DNA of 64,000 nucleotides from Stemphylium vesicarium (lineage: Eukaryota; Ascomycota; Dothideomycetes; Pleosporales; Pleosporaceae), in the NCBI GenBank assembly GCA_004380135.1, contig QXCR01000004.1, forward strand, positions 434,001-498,000, written 5' to 3'. Both the position numbers and the translations under genes were made by a program. Of the stretch, positions 1-10,275 are shown in pieces. The stretch's first letter is position 1. Every line of letters begins with the position of its first letter. A model generated the notes under the pieces. That model saw only the letters and a program-made list of their open reading frames with translations, was not told the origin of the DNA and did no database searches.

Positions 1-499
1 GGCCCAAGGGCCTTGTTACCGGTGTTCCTGATGTGGTAATGGAGGAGCATCGACCTGCGTATCCTACAGGGTATTTCTTAAAGGCGGGCGGGAAGGCACG
101 AACACCTTGTACAGCTTCGCCTGCGTTGAGGACATGATTTGCTGAGGCGCTGTAGTCCGTAAAGTCGCCAACATGGACCGGCATGTGAAGGCTCACATCC
201 TTGATGTTCTCTGAGAAGCTGGTGTGCGATTTAAACTTGTATGCTTCCTGGATAGCAGATCGGACTTGGATCTGTACATCCTTCTTTAGAGAGGCGAATG
301 TGTTCAAGGTTGGTTCGCGGAAAATGGTAGAAAGAGGTGCCCCGATTGGTTTGAAAGAGTCGTGCTCGGCGAGCTCTGCAAGAAAGATGACTTCGTCACC
401 AATACGTGTTGCAGCTTGTGGGATTGTTCGCTTTGAAGAACTTGCAATACCGTAAGGTATATTGTTGTTACCGAAGTGCGAAGCGTAGCCGTCTGCCAT
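1..499 (-). CDS. fahA: Fumarylacetoacetase, N-terminal part (cut by window edge)
   Basis: Fumarylacetoacetase hydrolyses fumarylacetoacetate to fumarate and acetoacetate, the last step of phenylalanine/tyrosine and homogentisate breakdown, in the cytosol. The minus-strand frame from the ATG at 499 stays open to base 1 (166 codons). It shows the small N-terminal domain (start MADGYASHFGNNNIPYGIAS) and then the first signatures of the catalytic domain: HVGDFTDYSASANH, whose GDxTD aspartate is a metal ligand in the family, and KYPVGYAGRCSSI followed by SGTPVTRPLG. No intron is needed in this part. About 250 C-terminal residues lie outside the window. The gene is divergent from the cupin gene and opens a neighbourhood rich in ring-cleavage type enzymes. 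A FAH paralogue acting on another acylpyruvate is possible. Confidence 0.9.
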   Translation of the reverse strand, partial: MADGYASHFGNNNIPYGIASSSKRTIPQAATRIGDEVIFLAELAEHDSFKPIGAPLSTIFREPTLNTFASLKKDVQIQVRSAIQEAYKFKSHTSFSENIKDVSLHMPVHVGDFTDYSASANHVLNAGEAVQGVRAFPPAFKKYPVGYAGRCSSITTSGTPVTRPLG

Positions 500-1448
500 T
501 GTAGCGGTGGGAGATTTGGGCTTGAGGATTCTCTGGCAGTTAAAGATACGGGAGGTGCTGTATTCGAATCGCAAACAAAGCAACGCCGGCTTGCAATCAC
601 TATCTCTCCCTAGAACTAGAGTCGTGCCTGCCATGAACGTCAAAACATGTGGGGATGGGCATATTTCGGACGCTGTTCCCCCACATCGGATCTCCGCAGC
701 TGAGCCTCTGTAATCGGAACCCGACGTGATCGCAGCATTGTACACGGTATCCAAAGCGGTTGTGAGATGCTCCGTTTTCGTCTGATCTGGACTATTGCAT
801 TGTCAATCGGGATCTAGTATGATAGAGCGTCCAGATCCTTAAGAGCAGATTTTAGAAGCTACACTCAATCAGCCAGATGAGTGTGCGGTGCTTGTTGCGC
901 TGTATTGTGCCTTTACTACCAGTCATTTGCACTACCGGCAGCTTACCCAGCTATGGCTAGAAAAGAGTGGACTGGTCAATTTACATATTCTTGTGTTGTA
1001 TGCAGGGTAGTTCTTGGTAAGAAAAGCTTGTCAGGTAGGCGCTTGTCTTATCGATAACGATACCACGCATCACCTCGCTCACAAGCCCTTCCCCGTGAAC
1101 AACACCTCATGTACCGCGAACACTATTTCGTACCAGACCTACCGCTTAGCCCCTCATGATAAAGCTTAATTGGCAGCTTTGATGCGTTATACGCGCAATG
1201 AAACCCCGCTCGGGAGGCGCCGGACCTACACCGGCAGATGCGGGTGGCATAAGGGTTTGTTGACACGCCCTCCACATCGGGATATTGAGGATTAGCCTTT
1301 CGCTGATACTCTCCCGCCTTTTTGATTTATGCTAACCCGTAATTCTTCATTATCCGTCCAAAATACTTTCTGTTGTTACTCGTCATACAGAACACTACTA
1401 CTTTCACATACAAAGCGGCTTTACTAAGTGCTGAGACAATCTCTAATT
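500..1448. promoter_or_regulatory. Divergent intergenic region between fahA and cupin gene
   Basis: About 950 nt without a convincing ORF. A 10-base palindrome TTATCGATAA at 1048-1057 holds two overlapping HGATAR-type sites, the binding form of GATA factors such as AreA. No clear TATA box was seen. Both flanking genes start outward from here, so it probably carries both promoters. Confidence 0.4.
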
Positions 1449-2009
1449 ATGGCGTCGAAAACGGAAATTGCGAACGAGCTCCCGAAGATCAATCGCTTCA
1501 TCACAACCCACGATCCCTCCACGAAAAAAGCCATCTTCTCCGACGCCGTACCCGAAGAAACCAAAGTCGATCCCATACCGGGCGCTGAATTCCGGCTCGG
1601 ATACGTCACAAAGGGGTTCCCTGTGGACCTGAACAAGGACGCTGATCTGGGAGTCTACAAGCCATATCTGGACAATGCCCCGGGCCTTGTGGCCTCGGGA
1701 GGGACAGTTCTCCGCTTCGTAGACGTAGCGCCTGGTCACTTATCGCCAATGCATCGGACAGTGTCACTGGATTACGGCGTCGTATTGGAGGGAGAGATGG
1801 AGTTGGTGCTGGATTCGGGCGAGACTAGATTGATGAAGAGAGGCGATGTCGCGATCCAAAGAGGCACCATGCACGCTTGGAGGAATACAAGCACAATGTC
1901 CTGGGGTCGAATGATGTATGTTCTTCAGGAATGCAAGCCGGTAGAGGTCGAAGGGGAGGTGTTGAAGGAAGATTACGGTACTATGAAGGGCGTCCCCGCT
2001 TCGTCCTAG
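1449..2009 (+). CDS. Cupin-domain protein
   Basis: Single-exon protein of 186 aa with one C-terminal cupin barrel. The first cupin motif is visible as SPMHRTVSLDYGVVLEG (His102; the second His of the usual HxH is Thr and the Glu is Asp108). The second is GDVAIQRGTMHAWRN (His142, Asn146). Two metal-binding His remain, so the metal site may be altered. Small stand-alone cupins of this type are common next to fungal oxidoreductases, and the substrate cannot be told. The ATG at 1449 is the first true ATG; upstream in-frame codons are TTG-type. It lies between fahA and a CocE-like hydrolase on the same strand as the latter, which suggests a shared pathway (inference). Confidence 0.8.
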   Translation: MASKTEIANELPKINRFITTHDPSTKKAIFSDAVPEETKVDPIPGAEFRLGYVTKGFPVDLNKDADLGVYKPYLDNAPGLVASGGTVLRFVDVAPGHLSPMHRTVSLDYGVVLEGEMELVLDSGETRLMKRGDVAIQRGTMHAWRNTSTMSWGRMMYVLQECKPVEVEGEVLKEDYGTMKGVPASS

Positions 2010-2595
2010 TAGTCATAAATACCATCTGCACCATAATATTTTATGAGATTTCAAACACATATTTTCTGCCATAGACTAAGCTTTGGTTTAAGAAAAACAA
2101 TGGCACAATTGGAGGAGCTTGCACTGGCGCAAATACCCCTCTAGCATCAGCAAAATGGGTCTCAGTCTACGGTTAGAAACTAAAGGCACCTTTCATCGCC
2201 CACGACCTCGGATTGGGATTGTTGACATCAATGGGCAAGTGCTAATGCTGACCTTGTCAGCCCTGGAAAGCCCCGTCGCAAGAATACAAGATCTTGCGCG
2301 ATTTCGTGCTACCCAGCATGCATCAACTTTCGTATGAGACTACATCGCCCGATGACGTGCTCAGCGACGCTAGGTGCCCGTGCAGCCCGTGCAGCCCGCG
2401 CAGCGGTACTGGGTGGCGCGCCAGATAAATGTTGTAAAACCCACACTCCACATTCCGAGGCTGCCCCTCCGAGCTCTGCACTTCGACCATGGCGCGTCGT
2501 CGGCATCGGGACTCTAGCAACGCGTCGCGATAGGTCTTATATATCCAAAATATCTGGAATAGTGAGCTTCTTCACACTTCATCGCCATCCACACA
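2010..2595. promoter_or_regulatory. Intergenic region with TATA-like box and GTGCAGCCC repeats
   Basis: 587 nt between two plus-strand genes. A TTATATAT element at about 2537-2544 lies some 50 nt before the ATG at 2596 and is a good TATA candidate. At about 2371-2405 a short GC-rich motif (GTGCAGCCC) is repeated imperfectly three times. No ORF is supported. Confidence 0.4.
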
Positions 2596-4500
2596 ATGTC
2601 TGAACAACTGGAAGTCAAAGATGCGTACACAATTGACGAAACCTCATTTCCCTACCTTTACGAACAGAACGTTGCAGTGCCACTGAAGACATCTTCCAAA
2701 GGCATAATCCGTTGTAATGTTTACCGTCCGAAGTCGACAAAGGAGAGTACAAAGCTCCCCGTGCTGGTAACCTACGGTCCTTACGGAAAAGACATTCACT
2801 ACAAAGAGTACGTGAAGTCACAAAGCCTTTTCCAATGCAGCGACTAACATTTCCTAGTTTCCACGGAAAGTCATACTCTGAAGTCAACCCTGAGCACCAC
2901 TCTGATCATTCGGCATGGGAGACGCCAGATCCTGGCTTCTGGACGAAGCACGACTACATCATCGTGCGTGCCGACGAACGTGGGCTTGGCCAATCGCCAG
3001 GCTTCTTGGACACAATGTCAAGAGGAACTAGCGAAGCCTTTTTCGATGTTGTCGAGTGGGCGGCGGAACAGCCTTGGTCATCGGGCAAGGTTGGTTTGCT
3101 GGGTATAAGTTATTACGCCGGATCGCAATGGCGCGTAGCTGCTCGCAAACCCAAAGGCTTGTCTGCGGTAATCCCTTGGGAGGGGATGAGTGATTACTAC
3201 CGAGACAGATGCCGCCACGGTGGCATCTTGAGTAACAAGTTCATCGACTTTTGGTGGTAAATATCATCCGCCTTCTCGCCCCCAGTGCCCAGTACTGATC
3301 ATGCGCTCCAGGAACCGTCAAGTCATCACGAATCAATATGGCCGACCAGGCCGTGCAGAACGTAACTGGGGCCCAGATACTGTGGATGGCAACCTGTCAG
3401 AAGAAGTTCGCGAACGCAACCGCCAAGATCAAACGATTGATACCGCCAAGTTCAAGTTCCGCGATGAGCTATACTTCGCGAGCAAAGAATACGACATGAG
3501 CGATATCGAAGTGCCGCTGCTGTCGGTTGGTAACTGGGGCGGTATCCTCCTACATCTTCGTGGTAACATTGAAGGATATGCGCATGCTGGCTCTGAATTC
3601 AAGTACCTTCGAATGATCACCGGAAGGCACGACCTCCCCTTTTACTACAAGGAAGAAGTCGAGATACAACGAAGCTTCCTGGACGCTTTCCTCAAGGGCG
3701 ATGATCGGGTCGGCTGGTCCGTAAAAGGCAAGCTCCCTCCCGTCGACATGGTCCTTCGTAAGGGTGACGTGGGCTTCGACGATGCTGAGAAGGAGAAGGT
3801 GTACAAGAGAAGAACCGAGAACGAGTGGCCTATTGCCCGAACTCGCTACTCAAAGTTCTACCTCACACCATCTCAAGCTTTGACACAAGTCCAACCTATC
3901 ACGAACCGACCACAAAAGCTCTCTTACGAAGCGCTCGGTACCTTGGATAACCCTAAACTCCTCCAATTCACCACAGCCCCCTTCGAAGAGGAGACAGAGA
4001 TCACAGGACACATCGTAGCACACCTGAATGTCTCCCTCTCAGCTCATGCTACTGGCGCTACGCCCTCTGACATCGACTTGTTTCTCACTCTCCGCTACAT
4101 CTCGCCCGAGGGCAAGGAAGTGCACTACACCGGCACAGCAGGCGACCCCATTCCTCTCGCAAAGGGATGGCTGCGCGTCAGCTTCCGTAAAACCAACCCC
4201 GATCACCCGAAGCATCGCGAGTACCTGCCGTGGAGAGATTACTTCAGCACCGATGTACAGCCGGTCATTCCTGGCGACGTATACGCCGTTGACGTGGAAG
4301 TATGGCCTACTAGCGTTGTGGTCGAGAAGGGAGGTAAGATTGTGTTCGAGGTTAGCAGTGGCGATACGCAGGGTAGTGGCATTTTCCAGCACAACCATCC
4401 TGAGGATAGGAGTGAAGAGAAGCTTGCGGGATGGAATCACTTGCACTTTAGCGAGAAGGCGGTGAACTATGTTACGTTGCCTATCGTGCCACCTAAATAG
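2596..4500 (+). CDS. CocE/NonD-family (X-Pro dipeptidyl-peptidase S15-like) hydrolase
   Basis: Exons 2596-2807, 2858-3256 and 3312-4500 give 599 aa. Intron 1 (50 nt) starts GTACGT and has CGACTAAC before the acceptor; intron 2 (55 nt) starts GTAAAT. Both joins keep the family sequence continuous (YGPYGKD..YKDFHGKS; FIDFWWNRQV). The alpha/beta-hydrolase nucleophile is Ser155 in GISYYAG. The C-terminal third is the jelly-roll domain typical of CocE/X-Pro peptidases (GHIVAHLNVSLSA, DIDLFLTLRYISPEG). Members hydrolyse esters, amides or acyl compounds; the exact substrate is not visible. There is no signal peptide, so it should be cytosolic. It lies in the aromatic-type neighbourhood, with its 3' end facing the LigB dioxygenase gene (convergent). 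Confidence 0.85.
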
Positions 4501-4824
4501 AGGGTGGAAAGCATGTAGATACTGAATGAAAAACTCACTCGCATCACTCTTGCCCTTCTAAAGCTACGTTTCAAACTCCCGTACGCAGTCTATGCTTGTG
4601 GCACTTCTTGGTGTGTCCATTTTCACAGAACGCTTGATACATGTTCTGAAAACGTATGCAAAACAGAAAAAGAATTTGTCTAAGGCATCGATGCGGCAAT
4701 GGGCGAAAGGCGATTGCGGAACCAACGGTGAACGGTGTTATGAAGGCGTAACGGATAGGAAAAATTGATTGATCTAGACGAGTTGTACAGATATTATAAC
4801 GCTACTGACATGACATAAAGATTC
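4501..4824. other. Convergent 3' spacer
   Basis: 324 nt between the stop codons of the CocE-like and LigB genes. Moderately AT-rich. I see nothing beyond presumed 3' untranslated sequence. Confidence 0.5.
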
Positions 4825-5688
4825 CTACTCCCACTTGCCGATCGTGAACTGGCTATTACACATGTTCACTAACTCCCAATCCTCAGCGCCAAGCACGCAT
4901 TCGTCGCTGTCCTTCCTGCTCCCATCCACAACCCCAGCCACGAAGCATGCCGCCATGTAGTGATCGTCCGTCGCATGCGCGTCCCTAAACATGGGATGTT
5001 TCATCAGTCTTGTGATGCCGCGGGTGAGACTACCCTTCTTCGCGCCCTTCCTGCAGCAGCGCACAAATACATCCTCTACACATTGGCGGAACTCCAGCAT
5101 CGGTGCCTCTGGCGGGTATGGCTGCCCAAAGTTATCGGAGTACTTGATCATCTGGCCCCAATGGTTTCGATAGAGGTTGTGCACAGCGCCACCCGTTCCA
5201 ATAATGAGGTACCCTTCATCCCGGTACTTTGAGAGAATAGTGCCGACGCGTGCGTGCAAGTGTGGGTCGAATCGGGAGTTCATACTGATGAGGGTTGTCG
5301 GTGGGCACTTTTCAGGAAACATCCTTATCAGAATCAGGTATGTATCGTGGATCCAGTCGAATGAGTCGTTTGGCCTCGCATCGATGCCATTTTCCCGCAG
5401 TGTTGCGATGCACTTCTTTCCCGTCTCGAGATCGGGGATAAGCTCATAGTCCTTGTATTTGCGGGGGTGGACGTAGGCGACGGGAGACTTTGCTGGCGTG
5501 GGGTTCATGGCTACATCGATGCGGTTTACGCCACGCGCGTCCCAATGGGCGCCCATCATTATGACGCCTTTGAAGCCATGGGAGTTGGCCTCATCACCAC
5601 AGGCTTTCCAGTAGGTGGCTGAGTGGGATTCTTCACCCAGCATCATGGTCGAGCCATGAGAGAAAAAGTGGACTGGTGGGACAGTCAT
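4825..5688 (-). CDS. LigB-type class III extradiol dioxygenase
   Basis: Intronless, 287 aa, close to the usual length of the LigB/DODA family. These non-haem iron (or zinc-site) enzymes open catecholic rings; relatives include DOPA 4,5-dioxygenase and protocatechuate 4,5-dioxygenase beta chain. Family marks: HFFSHGST (His7, His11), GVIMMGAHWD (His48), SFDWIHDTYLIL (His114) and GTGGAVHNLY (His170). It is divergent from the C2H2-Zn2Cys6 regulator across a 629-nt spacer, an arrangement often seen for a pathway gene and its regulator. Ring cleavage followed by fumarylacetoacetase-like hydrolysis would form a catabolic sequence, but the actual substrate is unknown. Confidence 0.87.
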   Translation of the reverse strand: MTVPPVHFFSHGSTMMLGEESHSATYWKACGDEANSHGFKGVIMMGAHWDARGVNRIDVAMNPTPAKSPVAYVHPRKYKDYELIPDLETGKKCIATLRENGIDARPNDSFDWIHDTYLILIRMFPEKCPPTTLISMNSRFDPHLHARVGTILSKYRDEGYLIIGTGGAVHNLYRNHWGQMIKYSDNFGQPYPPEAPMLEFRQCVEDVFVRCCRKGAKKGSLTRGITRLMKHPMFRDAHATDDHYMAACFVAGVVDGSRKDSDECVLGAEDWELVNMCNSQFTIGKWE

Positions 5689-6317
5689 GGTGATGTTGAT
5701 AGTGTGGTTGCTTTAGGAAGTTCGGATGGGGATCTTGGTGAGTCGACAGCTGCTGTTCAGTGTGCTTGTGGCTGTGTCCGTGATGAATTCGTCGCGGTCT
5801 TGAGCTAATGATAGAAATGACCAGAGTTGCCTCCGTAACGCGGATGCTTTGGAAACTTTACCCATCTTGATCAATGTTGTGCGATGCTGGAACCCCTGAA
5901 GGGCAAAAGTCGTGATGTGGGGGAGTTCGAACATCAGGAATAAGCGGGCAGGCACTAGCTAGCGAAACTGCCGAGACAGTATTACGCTCATTTTCTGTCT
6001 CGCGGCAATGGAGCCCGACGGCACTCGCAAAATTCAGACCCAAACTCAACAATAATCAATGCAGCCTACGGGCGTCCAAAGCGTGGTGCGCAATCTACGC
6101 AAAGCCGACGGGGTAACGATGATCTCCAGCCTCATGTTTGTGGATGCGGCGGACCCCCAGAACGCGCAACAATAAGCCGAGGAAATCAGCCGGTCTCGCC
6201 GCGTCTCGGCATGCAGACCTCCAACTCCGCATTCTCTCCCCACACACGAACTTATCTCCTCCACTTCCCAGTCCCGATGCCGTCCCTCTTCGAACTCGCC
6301 CGATAGCAATCTTCAGC
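5689..6317. promoter_or_regulatory. Shared divergent promoter region, dioxygenase / regulator
   Basis: 629 nt separating the start codons of the LigB gene (minus) and the zinc-finger regulator (plus). Short ORFs here overlap each other on both strands and look random. No clear TATA box. Confidence 0.45.
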
Positions 6318-9300
6318 ATGCAGGCAAGCTCGACGCAATCCAACAATCAGCCAGCCAATGTCGAAGCCGAAGCCGACCAGGCGCGCCTATTTCAGTGTAG
6401 CACGTGCAAGCGATCCTTCACAAGAGCAGACCACCTCACGCGACACGTGAGAGCGCGTAAGTCATGTTCTCGAGTCTTTGGGGTGGCGTGAGAAAGGTTG
6501 GGGGACTATAGCTATCTCCAATCGCTTTGTTTTGGTGGGCGACCAAATCTAAGTGTCCATTGTGCATCTGCAACGAAGATCGCGTTCAGATGGTCAACGT
6601 CCCTTGTTCGTGATCTACCTGGAAGGCATCTGCGCTATTATATTCTAAAATCGACTACAGTGTTGCTTTTTAGTCTACAATACGCTTTGCAATCTAGGAG
6701 ATTACCACCCAGGAGAGACGATCCTTTGAGTCATCAAATATCTGTGAATACCACGCTGACTCGGCTCCGAATAGACACAAAGTCCAAGCCGTACATTTGC
6801 CCAGTTTGCTCAAAAGGCTTCGCACGGATGTAAGCGTTCTTCTGATTCATAGCCCCCATCTCTAGTCCCAATACTGACTCGCTACAGAGACTTGCTCAAA
6901 AGGCATGTAACGAACCACGATACAGAGCCCGCCAATAAGCGACAGAAGCGTGAGATCGCTCGAGATACAAGAGTCGTTCAAGCTTGCGAAGCTTGCTCTC
7001 AAAGTCATCTCCGATGTGAAGACGAAAAGCCATGTAGTCGGTGCAAGAAGAAAAAGATACCCTGCAGGGTATCCGAGGCACTTGCCACGGACGAAAATGA
7101 GGTGCACGAGATTGATGCTGTCCATGCAGCACAAGATCTACTCGATCTCTCCAACGGTTTCGATTACCCTCCATCGTTGCCGACTCACGGTGGAAGTGCC
7201 AACCCATCAGCGTCTACGACCTCACAGACTCCAGAACCATTCTCCAATTCTCAACATCAACAACTGCCGGATTCTAATATTATGAATCATCAGTCAGCCG
7301 GTCCCGGGAATTCTGAGTCGCACGCACCAATTCTGAACGACATGCAACCGTTGTCAAACACAGGTAATGGGCTCGTTTCAATGAACCGTAATTTCGAAGA
7401 CCAAGACAATGCATCATCCATGGCGTTCTTTGATAGCTCGATGGCCGCCTTCGACACCACGCCCGGCCAAAATCCGTTTCTTCCGGATTACTTCCGAAAT
7501 ATGCCACCTTTTGAGTCCTTCCTTTCTGGTCAGGCTACACCCCGTGGCATCATGGACCTCAGTTTCGATATCGATGTTGGTCTAACCGACCTTGATCTTG
7601 GATTGCTTGATCAATACAATTTTCAGGTCCCTTTCGCTGCAGACACACCATCCACTGATGCGCAAGGTATTGACCACCATCACCCGGAAACCGATACTGC
7701 TCCCGTCAGGGCGGAAGCCTTCAAGCAGAGCATATGGCGTTACCTTCCTCAGAGCTCCAGAAATCCTAGTGCGGAGCAGGTAAACCTGGCGTTTTCAGAT
7801 ACGGAGCGAGACAACAATCGGCGCGCGCACATTGCACATCGTCGAGTGATAGCAGAAAAGTGAGTCTCAACCAGCAAACTAGATGATACTGTCCCTAACT
7901 CAAAGCCTTTTGTTCGCAGACTTCCTCGTGTCAGCCGCGACCGCTTAATGGCCTTGGTTCTCGGTACATGCAGCCCAGAAAACGTCAAAAGGATCGCCTC
8001 AGCTTTTCCTAGCATAGAACTACTCGATGGGCTCATCCAGTACTTCCTCTCTTCGCCATCTTTAGATGCCCTCATGTGGTTTCACCTTCCAACTTTCTCA
8101 CCTTCCAAGTTGAATCCGGAATTGCTAGCTAGTATAGCCTCCGCTGGAGCCGCCACCATCCCCGACGTGTCCTTGCGAAAACTTGGATATGCTCTACACG
8201 AAGCGTCTAGAATGGGCCAGTCTAGATCTTTTGAAGAGGACAACACAGCAATCAGGGATCTCCAACATCTTCAAACCTTCCTTTTGCAGCTTGGAGTAGG
8301 TATGTGGAGCGGGATTAGCCGAAAAATGGAGATTGCAGAGAGTTTTCTGCAACCGCTGATAACGATGCTTCGGCGTGGTGGTCGCTACCGCCGATGGACG
8401 TGGAAAGAAATCTCTCCAGAGCCAGACGAGCAAGGATCGGTTTTGGAGAGTAAATGGCAGAGTTGGGTAGGCCAGGAGTCATTTCTTCGCCTGATCTATC
8501 GCACTTTCGAGTTTGACAGGCACTCTTCACTGGCATTGCTCAAACCACCACTGATTTCCTATGCGGAAATGCAACTCCCCTTACCGAGCGGAAACGCGCT
8601 ATGGCAGGCTAAAACAGCAACCAGCTGGAAAGCGGCATACCTGAATATGGCGGCGAAAACGGCGAAGAGACCTTCAGCGATGGAGTGCTTCCTTAACCTG
8701 GAACATCTTTCGCAACATGATCACGCCAGCCTTACCTACCTACACATGATTTGGGGCACAATCTGGGAATATCGCCAGATGTGCACCGTGACATCCAGGT
8801 CGCAGTCGGTGTCGAACAACAGCCTCATACTATCGTCGCGCTACCAAGAGCTCACGAAGCAACTCGAAGACTTCAGGCTTAGCTGCCCGCCCATGACCAA
8901 AAGTGTTGAGATAACCCTCGAGATCATGTTGGTTCATCTCAACGCACCTTTGGACGACATCCAGCTCTTTGCGGGTATCGAAGGGCAGGAAGAGGCCCGC
9001 AGCGCATATCTCGGCCTTCGGGAGTGGACCAAGACCCCTGCGGCACGTCAAGCGTTGTGGCACGCCGGTCAAATCCTGCGCGCAGCGGAGGTGCTACCCA
9101 AAGCGTTGTTGAGCAACTTCAACGCCATCGCCGTCTACCATGCTGGATTGATACTGTGGTGTTACGGGTTTCTCAAACGATCCGCCGCGGCAGAATCCAC
9201 GCAGGTCGATACGCCCGTCATTCTGAATGGCGACGATTCGCTCAGCGCTCGCAAATTCATCACCCTGGATCGCGGCATACCTTCGATAAAAACTCACGGG

Positions 9301-9453
9301 TCGCACAACCCTACGCAGCTCAACGATGTGTGTGGGGTCATGGACGGATTGATACATCTCCTCCGGGCACACAATGACGCGTCCGAACCGTCTCCGCCGC
9401 TCGTTGGGAATCTCGTGCAGTTGTTGGAAGGGCTGCGGTCCGCAATTAAATGA
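6318..9453 (+). CDS. Transcription factor with two C2H2 fingers and a Zn2Cys6 cluster
   Basis: Exons 6318-6456, 6775-6829, 6888-7859 and 7920-9453 give 899 aa. The introns start GTAAGT, GTAAGC and GTGAGT. The first C2H2 finger begins FQCSTCKRSF (residues 25-47), the second YICPVCSKGF (53-75); each join restores the linker (RAHTKSKPYIC) or helix (FARIDLLKRH). A basic stretch NKRQKRE leads to the binuclear cluster with Cys98, 101, 108, 114, 117 and 124. A low-complexity region follows, then a long helical region consistent with the fungal transcription-factor middle-homology domain (exon 4). This double DNA-binding layout is a known fungal class that often controls local metabolic genes. It is divergent from the LigB dioxygenase and upstream of an MFS transporter. 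Exon 2 is only 55 nt, so RNA support would help. Confidence 0.85.
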
Positions 9454-10275
9454 GCAGTCCGGAAATGTATGTATACTTCAAGTTAACAAAAGTTAAGCGA
9501 TGCTAGTCATCGGAAATACTTCAACCGCCGAGGTGCAGTTTTCATGTGCGGCATGCATGCATGCATGGGCGCCAACATCAAAAGGGGGGACATCTCAACT
9601 AGTAAATATACCGGGTATCGAGCGCGCACCTTGTATTTTGTTATCTGTTAGTCCTCCCGTCGGCCCAGTAAAGTCTAACCTGGGTGAACAATCTACCGGT
9701 TATCTCTCAACGTACGAAATAGTGGAGTGCATGTACCGTTTAGCTTCGCAGACGACATAGTCACCCTGCGTGCGGTCCACACGCAGATGCATCCGGTCGG
9801 GCCGAAGATCTTCACAACCAAGGGTATGCGCAGCAAAGCAGGGCATATTCCGAACTTACTACACGTCTTAAGTGGCGGCAATACGATGCAATCTGGACCT
9901 GCGATCACTAAACCGAGTCGTACGTCCGCTTTTCGCCCTTTGGCCGCATGCAAAGACTTGGTGTTGGCGAACGGACGCTGTTCCCCACATTCCGAATTAC
10001 CCCAGAGCAAGGAAGCGGGTGGGCTGGGGTAAGATAGCTCGTCCACTCGTCCACGCGTCCAATGACGGATTACGAGGCGTCTTGTGTCGCGTCCCATTCG
10101 CTGCAGGTGGTGTTGTGGGCGAGCACACCGATGCTGGAGTACAGCGGCGATGTATGGTAGTGCGATTGTATTTAGATTGGCTATAGGGACCATGTTTTAA
10201 CCGCAGGAATCATTCATTGTGGTTCTCGTATTTCGACCTGCTCTTTTTTTCCATCACGCATTTGTTGTTGTCGCG
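9454..10275. other. Intergenic region with GCAT tandem palindrome
   Basis: 822 nt between the regulator and the MFS gene. Four GCAT units (9551-9566) form a self-complementary stretch. A 166-codon minus-strand ORF here has no recognisable features and was not accepted. The last part should hold the MFS promoter. Confidence 0.35.

Noticed and set aside
4028..4465. Long overlapping ORFs inside the CocE-like, flavoprotein and GH16 genes
   Set aside because: They are shadow frames of well-supported exons.
9693..10193. 166-codon minus-strand ORF between the regulator and the MFS gene
   Set aside because: Composition looks random (Cys/Arg/Pro-rich), no domain, and no splice or promoter context; it overlaps several plus-strand ORFs of equal quality.
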